Part shown: positions 1 through 9,300 of the stretch, piece by piece
Layout: every line of letters starts with the position of its first letter
Position numbering within the stretch: position 1 is the first letter of the stretch
Source of the DNA: Pseudomonadota bacterium
GTDB taxonomy: Bacteria > Pseudomonadota > Gammaproteobacteria > DAOUQR01
Direction of reading: 5' to 3'
NCBI GenBank assembly: GCA_030625525.1
Contig: DAOUQR010000001.1
Location: 1 to 18,970, forward strand
Length of the DNA stretch: 18,970 bases
Notes under the pieces: generated by a model
Told to the model about the DNA's origin: nothing
The model's database searches: none
What the model saw: only the letters and a program-made list of their open reading frames with translations
Position numbers and translations under genes: made by a program

Positions 1-1134
1 CTGCGCAATAAAACTCTCGTCTTTGAAATTACGCATTGCAAAATCTAAGCTCGTTTGCCAGTTGGTATTCGCAATCGTTGGAAACCAACGTTTATCTTCA
101 TCGCTTGGATTTTCACAAATACGACGAATGTCTTGCATCATATTATAACCGAGAGTGTAAGGATTGATCCCTGTATACTGAGGGCTATCGAAAGGTGGTT
201 GGAAAATAACATTCGTATGACTTTCTATGATCTCTAGCATAAATTCATCCGTAACCAAACCCTCGTCATATAATGCGTTGAGCAAAGTATGATGCCAAAA
301 ACAGGCCCAGCCTTCATTCATGACCTGGGTTTGGCGCTGAGGATAAAAGTACTGTGCTATTTTGCGGACAATTCGGATGAGCTCTCGTTGCCACGGTTCA
401 AGTAAGGGGGCATTTTTTTCAATAAAATAAAGAATATTTTCTTGAGGTTCACTAGGAAATCGTTGCTTTTGTTTTTCCTTTTCAGATTCTGATTTTGTCG
501 GGATGGTTCTCCAGAGATCATTGACTTGCTTTTGTAAATATTGTTCGCGATTCTGCTGACGGATCTTTTCTTTTTGCAGCGTGAGTTTTGCGGGATGCTT
601 ATAACGATCGACACCGTAGTTCATCAGTGAATGACAGGTGTCTAGCAATTCTTCAACTTGATCGATCCCATAACGTTCTTCGCATTCAGAAATATAATGT
701 TTCGCAAATACAAGATAATCAATAATTGCATCGGCACTTGTCCATGCAGTGAATAGATAGTTATTTTTAAAAAATGAATTATGACCGTAACAGGCATGTG
801 CAATCACAAGCGCTTGCATGGCCATTGAATTTTCTTCCATTAAATATGCAATACAAGGATCGGAATTAATGACAATTTCATAAGCTAAACCCATTTGGCC
901 GCGCTTATATTGTTTTTCAATATTCATGAATTGCTTACCGTAAGACCAATGATGATAGCCTATGGGCATGCCGACAGATGAATAGGCATCCATCATTTGT
1001 TCGGCACTAATGACTTCAATTTGATTTTGATACGTCTCCAAACCAAAGTCATGCGCAATCCTTGATATTTCTTTATCGTATTTTTCGATAAGGTCAAAGG
1101 TCCATTCAGCGCTCGTTGAAATGGGTTGCTTCAT
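1..1134 (-). CDS. spoVR: SpoVR family protein (YcgB-like), C-terminus cut by window edge
   Basis: The reading frame is open from the ATG at 1134 down to base 1, giving 378 codons with no stop; E. coli YcgB is about 510 residues, so roughly the last quarter lies outside the window. Recognisable family motifs are HHWSYGK (residues 61-67), NSDPCIAYLMEENS (90-103), IAHACYGHNSFFKNN (111-125) and MNEGWACFWHH (272-282), rich in conserved His, Glu and Cys. The ATG overlaps the stop codon of yeaH as ATGA, and AAAGGAA lies just upstream, so translation is probably coupled. The family is named after a Bacillus cortex-formation gene, but in non-sporulating proteobacteria it occurs with PrkA and YeaH. Its biochemical activity is not established. 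It is the third gene of the operon led by prkA. Family assignment is confident; function is open. Confidence 0.95.
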   Translation of the reverse strand, partial: MKQPISTSAEWTFDLIEKYDKEISRIAHDFGLETYQNQIEVISAEQMMDAYSSVGMPIGYHHWSYGKQFMNIEKQYKRGQMGLAYEIVINSDPCIAYLMEENSMAMQALVIAHACYGHNSFFKNNYLFTAWTSADAIIDYLVFAKHYISECEERYGIDQVEELLDTCHSLMNYGVDRYKHPAKLTLQKEKIRQQNREQYLQKQVNDLWRTIPTKSESEKEKQKQRFPSEPQENILYFIEKNAPLLEPWQRELIRIVRKIAQYFYPQRQTQVMNEGWACFWHHTLLNALYDEGLVTDEFMLEIIESHTNVIFQPPFDSPQYTGINPYTLGYNMMQDIRRICENPSDEDKRWFPTIANTNWQTSLDFAMRNFKDESFIAQ

Positions 1135-2396
1135 GCGGGTTTCCTTTGGAATAGCTCCCTGAAGACGGGGTAAATATCATCGATCCCATCAATGTTTTTC
1201 ATGGAAAAATTAGGATGATCGTCGGTGATTGACGCGTAGGCTTCCCATAAACTTTGATGATGTCGCGGCATAATTTCTATATATGAAAAATATTGCACGT
1301 CTGGCATGATGGCTTCAGCCAATAATTGTTGGCAATAAGGTGAATCGGCATTCCAATTGTCGCCATCAGAGGCTTGGGCGGCATAAATATTCCAAGCAGA
1401 AGCGGGGTAGCGATCACGCATGACATCACGCATTAACTCCAGCGCGCTAGAGACGACGGTACCACCTGTTTCGCGGGAGTAAAAAAATTCATGTTCATCA
1501 ACTTCTTTCGCTGATGTGTGATGACGTATAAAAACGATTTCAATTTTTTTATAATTTTTTCGTAAAAACAGGTACAACAGTATAAAAAATCGCTTTGCAA
1601 TGTCTTTTTTAATTTCATCCATTGAGCCAGAAACATCCATGATGCAAAACATGACGGCCTGTGTAGCTGGGGTCATTTGTTTTGTTTTATAGTTATAACG
1701 TAGGTCAATGCTGTCAATGAAAGGTAGTCTGGATATTCGGTTTTTTAATGAGCTTATTTCATCTTTAAGATTCTTAACAATAAGATCGTCTTCCGTATGA
1801 TCTAGAAGTAATTTTTCTAATTGAATTGTCGCTTCTTTTAAACGTTTTTTGTATGGCCCACCTAATGCCATTCTTCTTGCCGTTGCTTGACGCATTGAAC
1901 GAATAATATTGATGTTTGTTGGGATGCCTGAGGTTGTGACGCCAGCACGTACAAACTTATATTGTGGAATAATAGCGAGCTCTTTTTTAACCAGGTCAGG
2001 CAAGGATAAATCATCAAAGTACAAGTCTAAAAATTCTTCGCGCGAAAGCTCGAATACAAAATTATCTTCACCTGAGCCATCTTTGCTTGCTTGATCACCG
2101 GCTCCTTGACCAGCACCTGATTTAGGTCTTTGTATTCGGTCGCCGGTTAAAAATTCTTTATTCCCCGGATGGACATATTCACGCTTGCCACCCGGAGCAT
2201 GTGTAATATGTGGTTCTGCTAAATCTTTTTTTGGAATAATTATTTTTTCGCTTTTATCCATGTCCGTTATGCTGCGCTTAGTAATGGCTTTAGCAACGGC
2301 CGATTTAATTTGTTTGCGGTAGCGACGTATAAAGCGCTGCCTGTTGACGGCACTTTTGTTTCTTCCATTGAGTCGACGGTCAATGATTTGACTCAT
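1131..2396 (-). CDS. yeaH: YeaH/DUF444 family protein, VWA-like partner of PrkA kinase
   Basis: This 421-residue protein matches the length (about 427) and, from memory, most of the sequence of E. coli YeaH, including the N-terminal IDRRLNGRNKS segment, the basic HPGNKEF region, a Gly-rich linker (about residues 94-108) and the C-terminal DDIYPVFRELF. A von Willebrand A-like fold is indicated by FCIMDVSGSM with the MIDAS motif DVSGS at residues 254-258, and later by ETGGT and QASDGDNW. I chose the ATG at 2396 rather than an in-frame GTG at 2405: the GTG sits inside the Shine-Dalgarno sequence AGGTGA, and the protein then begins like E. coli YeaH. The gene starts 22 bases after the prkA stop and overlaps spoVR by ATGA. 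In E. coli it is co-transcribed with yeaG. Molecular function is unknown; a scaffold or adaptor role with metal-dependent binding is inference from the VWA fold. Confidence 0.96.
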   Translation of the reverse strand: MSQIIDRRLNGRNKSAVNRQRFIRRYRKQIKSAVAKAITKRSITDMDKSEKIIIPKKDLAEPHITHAPGGKREYVHPGNKEFLTGDRIQRPKSGAGQGAGDQASKDGSGEDNFVFELSREEFLDLYFDDLSLPDLVKKELAIIPQYKFVRAGVTTSGIPTNINIIRSMRQATARRMALGGPYKKRLKEATIQLEKLLLDHTEDDLIVKNLKDEISSLKNRISRLPFIDSIDLRYNYKTKQMTPATQAVMFCIMDVSGSMDEIKKDIAKRFFILLYLFLRKNYKKIEIVFIRHHTSAKEVDEHEFFYSRETGGTVVSSALELMRDVMRDRYPASAWNIYAAQASDGDNWNADSPYCQQLLAEAIMPDVQYFSYIEIMPRHHQSLWEAYASITDDHPNFSMKNIDGIDDIYPVFRELFQRKPA

Positions 2397-2418
2397 AGTC
2401 TTCACCTTGCCTTTAATG

Positions 2419-4350
2419 CTATTGTGCTTTTCTCACACGTAAATACCATTCACATAATAAGCGTACTTGTTTCGGGGTATAACCTTTATCAACCATGCGA
2501 TTAATAAATTCTTCATGTTTTTTACGTTCTTCTGTTGAACCTTTTACATTGAATGATATAACGGGTAATAAATCTTCAGTATTGGCAAACATTTTCTTTT
2601 CGATAACACTGCGTAACTTTTCATAACTGTTCCAGATCGGGTTGTTGCCATGATTGCTCGCACGTGCTCTTAATACAAAATTCACCACTTCATTTCTGAA
2701 ATCTTTTGGATTACTAATTCCCGCCGGTTTTTCAATTTTTTCTAATTCATCATTCAAGGATCCACGGTTGAATATTTCACCGGTATCCGGATCTCGGTAG
2801 TCTTGATCCTGGATCCAAAAATCTGCATACGTTACATAACGATCAAAAATGTTTTGCCCATATTCTGAATAGGATTCAAGGTAAGCTTTTTGGATTTCTT
2901 TTCCAATGTAATCAACATATCGAGGCGCTAAGTGTTCTTTAATAAACCCTAAAAACTTTTCCTGTAATTCTTTTGGAAATTGTTCTTGTTCAATCTGCTT
3001 TTCAAGCACATAGAGTAAATGAACTGGATTTGCAGCAATTTCCGTGTGATCAAAATTAAAGACCTTCGATAATATTTTAAAAGCAAAGCGGGTTGAAATG
3101 CCGCTCATGCCTTCATCCACACCCGCAAAGTCGCGATATTCTTGATATGACTTAGCTTTAGGATCCGTATCTTTTAGGCTTTCACCGTTGTAGACACGCA
3201 TTTTTGAATAAATATTAGAGTTATCGGGATCTTTAAGGCGCGATATCACTGAGAATTGCGCCAACATTTCTAGTGTGCCGGGCGCACAAGGCGATTCACG
3301 TAATGAACTATGGTCAATCAGTTTACGATAAATTTTTACTTCTTCAGAAACGCGAAGACAGTAGGGCACTTTTACGATATTAATCCGATCGATAAAAGCT
3401 TCATTATTTTTATTGTTTTTGAAAGTAATCCATTCAGATTCATTTGAATGGGCGAGGATCAAACCTTCAAACGGGATGGATGATAAACCCTCGGTTGCAT
3501 TATAGTTGCCTTCTTGAGTCGCCGTTAGCAAAGGGTGAAGTACTTTAATTGGGGCCTTGAACATTTCAACGAATTCAAGTATCCCTCGATTAGCCCGGCA
3601 TAAGCCACCTGAATAACTATAAGCATCTGCATCATCTTGTGAAAACTCTTCGAGTTTACGAATATCAACTTTACCCACCAGCGATGAAATATCTTGATTA
3701 TTTTCGTCTCCGGGTTCAGTTTTGGCAACGGCAATTTGAAGCAGACGTGATGGATGGATTTTAATAACTTTAAAGTGACTGATATCACCATTAAATTCTT
3801 GTAATCGTTTAACTGCCCATGGCGACATTAATTTATCGACATAACGAGTGGGAATATTATAACGTTCCTCGAGAATAGGGGCGTCTTCTTCATATGAAAA
3901 CAAGCCCAAAGGCGACTCTTGAACCGGTGATCCTTTGATTGCATAAAAGGGAGTTTTTTCCATGAGATCTTTGAGGCGCTCTGCGAGCGAGGATTTACCG
4001 CCGCCAACGGGTCCGAGTAAATATAAAGCTTGTTTAACTTCTTCCAAACCTTGGGCGGCATGTTTGAGAAAACTCACAATCTGTTGAATATGTTCTTCCA
4101 TGCCGTAAAATTCGTCAAAGGCAGCGTAGCGGGGAATGATTTTATTTGAAAAAATTCGACTGAGCACAGGGTCATGACTGGTATCAACAAGCTCGGGTTC
4201 ACCGATTGCTTTGAGTAAGCGTTCCGCAGCGTTCGAATAGGCCATTGGATCTGATTTACATATTTCCAGATACTCTTGCATACTCATTTCTTCTTCTTTA
4301 GTCGACTCATATCGAGCTGCGTAATCGGCTAAAATATCTCGCTCATCCAT
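2419..4350 (-). CDS. yeaG: PrkA (YeaG) family serine kinase/AAA ATPase
   Basis: The 643-residue protein has the full family length (E. coli YeaG is 644). An N-terminal PrkA AAA-type domain carries the Walker A motif GPVGGGKS at residues 113-120 after the conserved segment AFDEFYGMEEHI; the C-terminal part (from about residue 390) is the PrkA kinase-like region. Upstream of the ATG is AGGAGA with a six-base spacer, and the N-terminal DERDILADYAARYE resembles other PrkA proteins. PrkA proteins phosphorylate themselves and protein substrates; in E. coli the gene is RpoS-dependent and contributes to adaptation to sustained nitrogen starvation. Here it heads the prkA-yeaH-spoVR operon, preceded by a sigma-S-like -10 element at 4458-4468. 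Nothing looks degraded. Confidence 0.97.
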   Translation of the reverse strand: MDERDILADYAARYESTKEEEMSMQEYLEICKSDPMAYSNAAERLLKAIGEPELVDTSHDPVLSRIFSNKIIPRYAAFDEFYGMEEHIQQIVSFLKHAAQGLEEVKQALYLLGPVGGGKSSLAERLKDLMEKTPFYAIKGSPVQESPLGLFSYEEDAPILEERYNIPTRYVDKLMSPWAVKRLQEFNGDISHFKVIKIHPSRLLQIAVAKTEPGDENNQDISSLVGKVDIRKLEEFSQDDADAYSYSGGLCRANRGILEFVEMFKAPIKVLHPLLTATQEGNYNATEGLSSIPFEGLILAHSNESEWITFKNNKNNEAFIDRINIVKVPYCLRVSEEVKIYRKLIDHSSLRESPCAPGTLEMLAQFSVISRLKDPDNSNIYSKMRVYNGESLKDTDPKAKSYQEYRDFAGVDEGMSGISTRFAFKILSKVFNFDHTEIAANPVHLLYVLEKQIEQEQFPKELQEKFLGFIKEHLAPRYVDYIGKEIQKAYLESYSEYGQNIFDRYVTYADFWIQDQDYRDPDTGEIFNRGSLNDELEKIEKPAGISNPKDFRNEVVNFVLRARASNHGNNPIWNSYEKLRSVIEKKMFANTEDLLPVISFNVKGSTEERKKHEEFINRMVDKGYTPKQVRLLCEWYLRVRKAQ

Positions 4351-4457
4351 TGCTTTTCTCCTGCTGGTCTATGCACAGTAGCGCCGCCATAATTAAATCT
4401 CATTATAAGTTACGGCCAAGTTAATAATTTCTTTAATAAATAATCACTTATTACTGT

Positions 4458-4489
4458 TTAAGTATAGCAGTTGCTCTGGGCGTTTGCCG
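4458..4489 (-). promoter_or_regulatory. Sigma-S-like promoter of the prkA-yeaH-spoVR operon
   Basis: On the minus strand, 4468-4458 read GCTATACTTAA, identical to the published sigma-S extended -10 consensus KCTATACTTAA. TG precedes at the extended -10 spacing (TGC-TATACT). The -35 position (4484-4489, CGGCAA on the minus strand) is poor, which sigma-S promoters tolerate. Transcription would begin near 4453, giving a leader of about 100 bases before the prkA ATG. E. coli yeaG is itself RpoS-dependent, which supports the call. A second hexamer, TATAAT on the minus strand at 4402-4407, has no recognisable -35 and is a weaker alternative. Confidence 0.65.
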
Positions 4490-4539
4490 TTAGATTGAAA
4501 GATTCTTTATGTTATTTGGTATGTTAATTGCTAGAGATT

Positions 4540-4563
4540 CTCTATGTAATACTCTATGTAATA
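4540..4563 (+). repeat. Perfect 12-bp tandem duplication with two ATG-TAA codon pairs
   Basis: The unit CTCTATGTAATA occurs twice without a gap (4540-4551 and 4552-4563), 21 bases before the diguanylate cyclase ATG. Each unit contains ATGTAA, a start codon followed directly by a stop. The repeat lies in the presumed leader of the cyclase gene. Whether it is transcribed or has any function cannot be seen. Confidence 0.9.
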
Positions 4564-4584
4564 GTTATATTTTGGAAATTACAC

Positions 4585-5931
4585 ATGAATGACATTCAAA
4601 ATGGCTTATGGAAAGATAAATATAAAGACGCCATACAGACTTTTGAGAAAAAGTCACATCTTCATTCTGAAACAATTTCACAGCTTCGCTCAGCTATTGG
4701 GCGACTCAGTGTAACGGCCTATGGTATTGATACTCGACTTGACAAAGCACTGAGTAGTTTACGTGATGATCTTCGTGATGATGCTGATAACCAACGAGTA
4801 TTTAAACATATTGAAAGAATTTGTAAAATCATCAAAGCGCTCGATATACAGATGCCTAGTGAGGTAGGTGTTAATAAAGATGTTATCGATATTTTATATT
4901 ATTTACTGGAAAATGTGGAGGTTCCAGATGAATTTAATGAGCGTGTTGATATCATTCGTCAAAAAATAAAAGTATGTTCTAGCAAAGATGTTTTAGTGAG
5001 TATTGTTGATGAAGTGAGCCAACTATTAACTGAAATAGCTAATCGAAAACAATACCAGTTAGAAGATTTTGTACTTAAGTTGCAGTCAAAATTACAAAAC
5101 TTTCAAAGTTATATGCAAGACAGCAGTGCTGACGATCAAAACTTACTCGACAACAGCCAACTATTAGAAAACTCAGTCTCTAGGGAAGTTGAAAATATTC
5201 ATGCTGAGATTAAATCAGAAGCTGGCTTAGAAAAAGTTGCTGATATGATAGGAAATAGATTCGAAAAGATCACGACACAGATCAATGATTTTCGTGTTAA
5301 AGAAGAAATGCGAATTCATTCCACACAAGATAAGGTTAAAATTCTCGAAGCACAATTACAAGAAACCCAAGATCACGCTCTACAGTTAGAAGAAAACTTA
5401 TCAGAACAGCGACATTTAGCACGACATGATACCTTAACGGGGCTGGCCAACCGACAAACCTATAACGAACATGTCGATGACGTCTTAAAACGTTATAAAC
5501 GCAGTAAAGAAGAGGGGTGTATCGTTTTAGGTGATATTGATTGTTTTAAAAAAATCAATGACAACTACGGCCATATCGCAGGCGATAAAGTTTTGAAAAA
5601 AATCGCTAACATTCTTCGTGGCTCCTTACGCGAGGTGGATTTTATAGCACGTTATGGTGGCGAAGAATTTGTCATTGTTCTTGAAAAAACTCCCATACAA
5701 AACACAGAGGAAGTGATAAACCGAACTCGTCAGATGATTGAAGATACCCAGTTTCACTTCCGCAGCAAGCGGGTGCCTATCACGATGTCATTTGGTGTCT
5801 CAAGATTTATTGAGAACGATTCCCCTCCAGATGTTTTTGAACGCGCAGACAAGGCTTTGTACCAAGCTAAAGAATCGGGGCGAAATTGTGTCATCCTAGC
5901 TAAAGAGCATTGGCAAAAAATCTACAAATAG
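4585..5931 (+). CDS. Soluble diguanylate cyclase with long helical N-terminal region (GGDEF)
   Basis: This enzyme should condense two GTP into cyclic di-GMP. With the ATG at 4585 (GGA eight bases upstream) it has 448 residues; a longer TTG start at 4528 would add 19 hydrophobic residues encoded by the tandem repeat and has no ribosome binding site, so I rejected it. Residues 1-275 are predicted helical and coiled-coil, starting LWKDKYKDAIQTFEKK, with no membrane segment. The GGDEF domain begins at DTLTGLANR (282-290), has metal-binding GDID (316-319), active-site GGEEF (358-362) and an RxxD inhibitory site (R349-D352) five residues upstream. So it should be active and product-inhibited. The N-terminus recalls, from memory, soluble Pseudomonas cyclases of the DgcP type; that link is tentative. 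It is divergent from prkA; in E. coli, GGDEF genes yeaI and yeaJ also lie next to yeaGH. Confidence 0.93.
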   Translation: MNDIQNGLWKDKYKDAIQTFEKKSHLHSETISQLRSAIGRLSVTAYGIDTRLDKALSSLRDDLRDDADNQRVFKHIERICKIIKALDIQMPSEVGVNKDVIDILYYLLENVEVPDEFNERVDIIRQKIKVCSSKDVLVSIVDEVSQLLTEIANRKQYQLEDFVLKLQSKLQNFQSYMQDSSADDQNLLDNSQLLENSVSREVENIHAEIKSEAGLEKVADMIGNRFEKITTQINDFRVKEEMRIHSTQDKVKILEAQLQETQDHALQLEENLSEQRHLARHDTLTGLANRQTYNEHVDDVLKRYKRSKEEGCIVLGDIDCFKKINDNYGHIAGDKVLKKIANILRGSLREVDFIARYGGEEFVIVLEKTPIQNTEEVINRTRQMIEDTQFHFRSKRVPITMSFGVSRFIENDSPPDVFERADKALYQAKESGRNCVILAKEHWQKIYK

Positions 5932-5965
5932 TCTACACTCAGGCCTTATTTCATTACTGCTAGCT

Positions 5966-6253
5966 GTGGTGTCGATCTGTATGGAGATAGGTTTAACATC
6001 GGTTGTTGGGTATCGCGCTGGGTTAAATCAACGCATCAGCCCTGCTGTCGCCCAAAAACAAGACCTTGTCCATACGCGTACGACCCTGGATTCATTGCTC
6101 AAGCAGCGAGTAAAGCCGTTTATTGCCCGTCCTCCCTTAATCAAACCTCAAAGCCATCAGAATCGAGAAGCTATCTCTACTTATATTCGTCACCAAAATG
6201 CTGATTTAAGGCAAGAATATAAAATGCAGATAGGTATTCATTTTACAGTATAA
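5966..6253 (+). CDS. Hypothetical small ORF, doubtful start
   Basis: I do not recognise this 95-codon frame. It opens with GTG at 5966 with no Shine-Dalgarno sequence. The frame stays open upstream to a TAG at 5897, and the added codons extend a hydrophobic run (LISLLLAVVSIC) that looks like a membrane anchor or signal, yet contain no ATG. The remainder is polar and basic, with REAISTYIRHQNADLRQEYK near the C-terminus and TAA at 6251-6253. Codon choice in the second half resembles the neighbouring genes. It could be a small membrane protein with a rare start codon (CTG 5957 or ATT 5909), the remnant of a decayed gene, or chance. It fills most of the 373-base gap between the cyclase and gdhB, and the candidate gdhB promoter directly follows it. 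Confidence 0.3.
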   Translation: MVSICMEIGLTSVVGYRAGLNQRISPAVAQKQDLVHTRTTLDSLLKQRVKPFIARPPLIKPQSHQNREAISTYIRHQNADLRQEYKMQIGIHFTV

Positions 6254-6254
6254 G

Positions 6255-6298
6255 TGGCTATAATTACTAAGAATTTCATATAACAATAACAATGAGAG
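6255..6298 (+). promoter_or_regulatory. Candidate gdhB promoter (TATAAT) and ribosome binding site
   Basis: A perfect TATAAT lies at 6259-6264. No good -35 hexamer is seen at 16-18 bases spacing, so it may depend on an activator or be spurious. GAGAG at 6294-6298, six bases before the gdhB ATG, is the ribosome binding site. The predicted leader would be about 34 bases. Confidence 0.35.
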
Positions 6299-6304
6299 TT
6301 CGTC

Positions 6305-9300
6305 ATGACATTTGCATTTGAACAAGGTAAAGAAGAAATCATTGACCAGGTCGTCGCAAAGATTAATGTGAAACTAAAAGGCAATAATGCCTCTCTTTGC
6401 GCCAAGTTCGCGCAGCGTTTTTACAGCACGGTTTCACTGGATGATCTTGAGCGGCATTCGATCGATGATTTGTATGGTGCGGTTGTCTCCTATTGGTCAT
6501 TTGCAAAAACGCGAAAGTCCGGTGACACTAAAATTCATATTTATAATCCTGATTTTGAAAAACATGGCTGGCAATCGACCCATACAATCGTTGAAATATT
6601 ACAAAATGACACGCCGTTTCTTGTCGATTCGGTTTTGATGGAAGTGAACCGCTTAGGTTTTACCTCGCACTTGATTATTCACGTTGGCCATTTAAAAGTT
6701 AAGCGTAATGCTCGCAATCAAATTGTTGACATTATTGATGACAATAAACAAACGGACGATTGTGTCCAGGAAGCCCCCATATTAATAGAAATTGATCGAC
6801 AAACTGATCCCGCGATATTAGAAAACTTGCACCAAAATTTAGAGCGAGTGATTACGGATGTGCAATACACGGTACATGACTGGCAGGCTATGCGTAAAAA
6901 GCTGCGTGAGGCTGTTGATAAACTTAATAAAGTAAAACAACATCTTGATGCGGATGAGTTAGCTGAATCAAAAGATTTTTTACATTGGATTGAAGATCAT
7001 CATTTTACGTTTTTGGGTATTCGTGATTACGAATTAATAAGCGAAGAAGGTGAGGTCTTATTAAAGCCGATCGAGAAGTCGGGTTTAGGGGTATTGAGAA
7101 ATCGAGGCGTCGATCATCAAACACGAAACATTGCTGACTTAACCCCTGAAGCACAACGCTTAGCTTTATCCAATCAAATTCTAATTATTTCTAAAACCAA
7201 CACACAATCGACAGTTCATCGTCCTGTTTACACCGATTATATCGGCATAAAATTATTTGATAATAAAGGTCAGGTTATTGGTGAGCGACGAATTATCGGT
7301 TTATACACATCCGCGGCCTACAATACTAATCCTAAACATATTCCTTTTTTGCGCCGTAAAGTCGCACAAGTGATGAATAAATCTAAATTAAATGTGAAAG
7401 GGCACGCTTGGAAAGTCTTAATGAATATTCTTGAGACCTTACCACGTGATGATTTATTTCAAGCGACTTCCGATGAATTACTTGAAACGTCAATCGGTAT
7501 TTTTCAAATTCAAGAACGTCGTATGATTCGGTTTTTTGCGCGTAAAGATATTTATGGACGCTTTATTTCCTGTTTGGCGTATGTGCCACGTGAACGATTT
7601 AACACTCAACTACGTGAGCAAATGCAGAAAATCTTAGCCGAGGTTTTTAACGCGATTGAAATTTCTTTTGCCACACGATTTTCTGATTCCGTACTAGCAC
7701 GCATTCACTTTGTTGTCAGAATTAATTCTGATACACCCGTTGAATACAACGTAAAAGACATCGAAAAAAAATTAGCCGATGTTGCTCGTTCATGGACGGA
7801 TGATTTACGCGACATTCTCGTTGACCAGCATGGTGAAGAAGAAGGTAATTTATTATTTACTCGCTATGGCAAAGCATTTGCAGCCGGTTATACGGCTGAC
7901 TATGTACCCCGTTCAGCCGTGTATGACATTAAACATATAGAACGCTTAAACGAAACCCATTTGTTGGAAATGAATTTTTATCAGCCGGTTGATGCGAGCA
8001 ATGGTTCTATTCGATTTAAAGTTTATCACTATAATTCAACGGTCCCATTATCAGATGTTTTACCTATTCTTGAAAACATGGGCTTACGTGTTATTGGTGA
8101 GCGCCCGTATGAATTAAAATTCGGTGATAACAGTACGGTGTGGATCAATGATTTTGGCATGGAATACATGCATGTTGCTTTGATGGATATCGATGAAGTC
8201 AGAGATATTTTTCAACAATCGTTTGCCAATACCTGGAATCAAAATGCAGAAAATGATGGCTTTAACCGTTTGGTCTTAAGTGCACGTTTAAACTGGCGAG
8301 AAATTAGTGTCTTGCGTGCCTATGCAAAGTTTTTCCGTCAAATTGGCTTAACCTTCAGTCAAGATTATATCGAAGATGCTTTAACGAATAATGCTTATAT
8401 TGCCAGCGGGTTAATTCAGTTATTCCATGCTCGCCTTGACCCGGCAGTTGACCGCTCGAAAAATGATGAATCTAAAGGCATTCACGAGCAATTATTGAAG
8501 GCGATGGATTCAGTGGCGAGTCTCGATGAAGATCGTATATTAAGACTTTATTTGTCCGTGATTAAAGCAACCTTGCGAACCAACTATTATCAAAGACAAG
8601 AGGATGGTTCATATAAAACAAGTGTTTCATTTAAATTTGAATCGGCGCGTATACCCAATATGCCTTTGCCTATCCCAAAATATGAAATCTTTGTTTATTC
8701 TCCTCGTGTAGAAGGAGTACATTTACGTACATCTAAAGTAGCGCGCGGTGGTTTACGTTTGTCCGATCGCCCTCAGGATTTTCGTACAGAAATATTAGGT
8801 TTGGTAAAAGCACAGAATGTTAAAAATGCTGTGATTGTTCCCTCCGGTGCTAAAGGCGGATTTGTTCCTCGATCGTTACCGATGGATGGCACACGTGAAG
8901 AAATTATGGCGGAGAGCATTAAATGCTATAAAATTTTTATTCGAGGTCTGCTTGATCTGACGGATAATTTAGTTGCGGGTAAGATTGTCCCCCCAAAAGA
9001 TGTGGTGCGTTATGACGATGATGATCATTATTTCGTTGTTGCAGCGGATAAAGGAACCGCTACCTTTTCTGATATCGCAAACTCTATCGCCAATGAATAC
9101 AATTTTTGGTTAGATGATGCATTTGCCTCAGGCGGTTCAACGGGCTATGACCATAAAAAAATGGGGATCACCGCGCGTGGTGCTTGGGAATCGATAAAAC
9201 GACATTTTCGAGAACTCGGCACAGATTGTCAGTCAAAAGAATTTTCATGTATTGGTGTTGGTGATATGGCCGGCGATGTATTTGGAAATGGCATGCTCTT

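Noticed and set aside
2397..2405. GTG start for yeaH at 2405
   Set aside because: The GTG is part of the AGGTGA ribosome binding site for the ATG at 2396, which also matches the usual YeaH N-terminus.
4528..4584. TTG start giving the cyclase 19 extra hydrophobic residues (possible membrane anchor)
   Set aside because: No ribosome binding site precedes the TTG; the extra residues are encoded by the 12-bp tandem repeat; the ATG at 4585 has GGA at good spacing and starts a typical soluble N-terminus.
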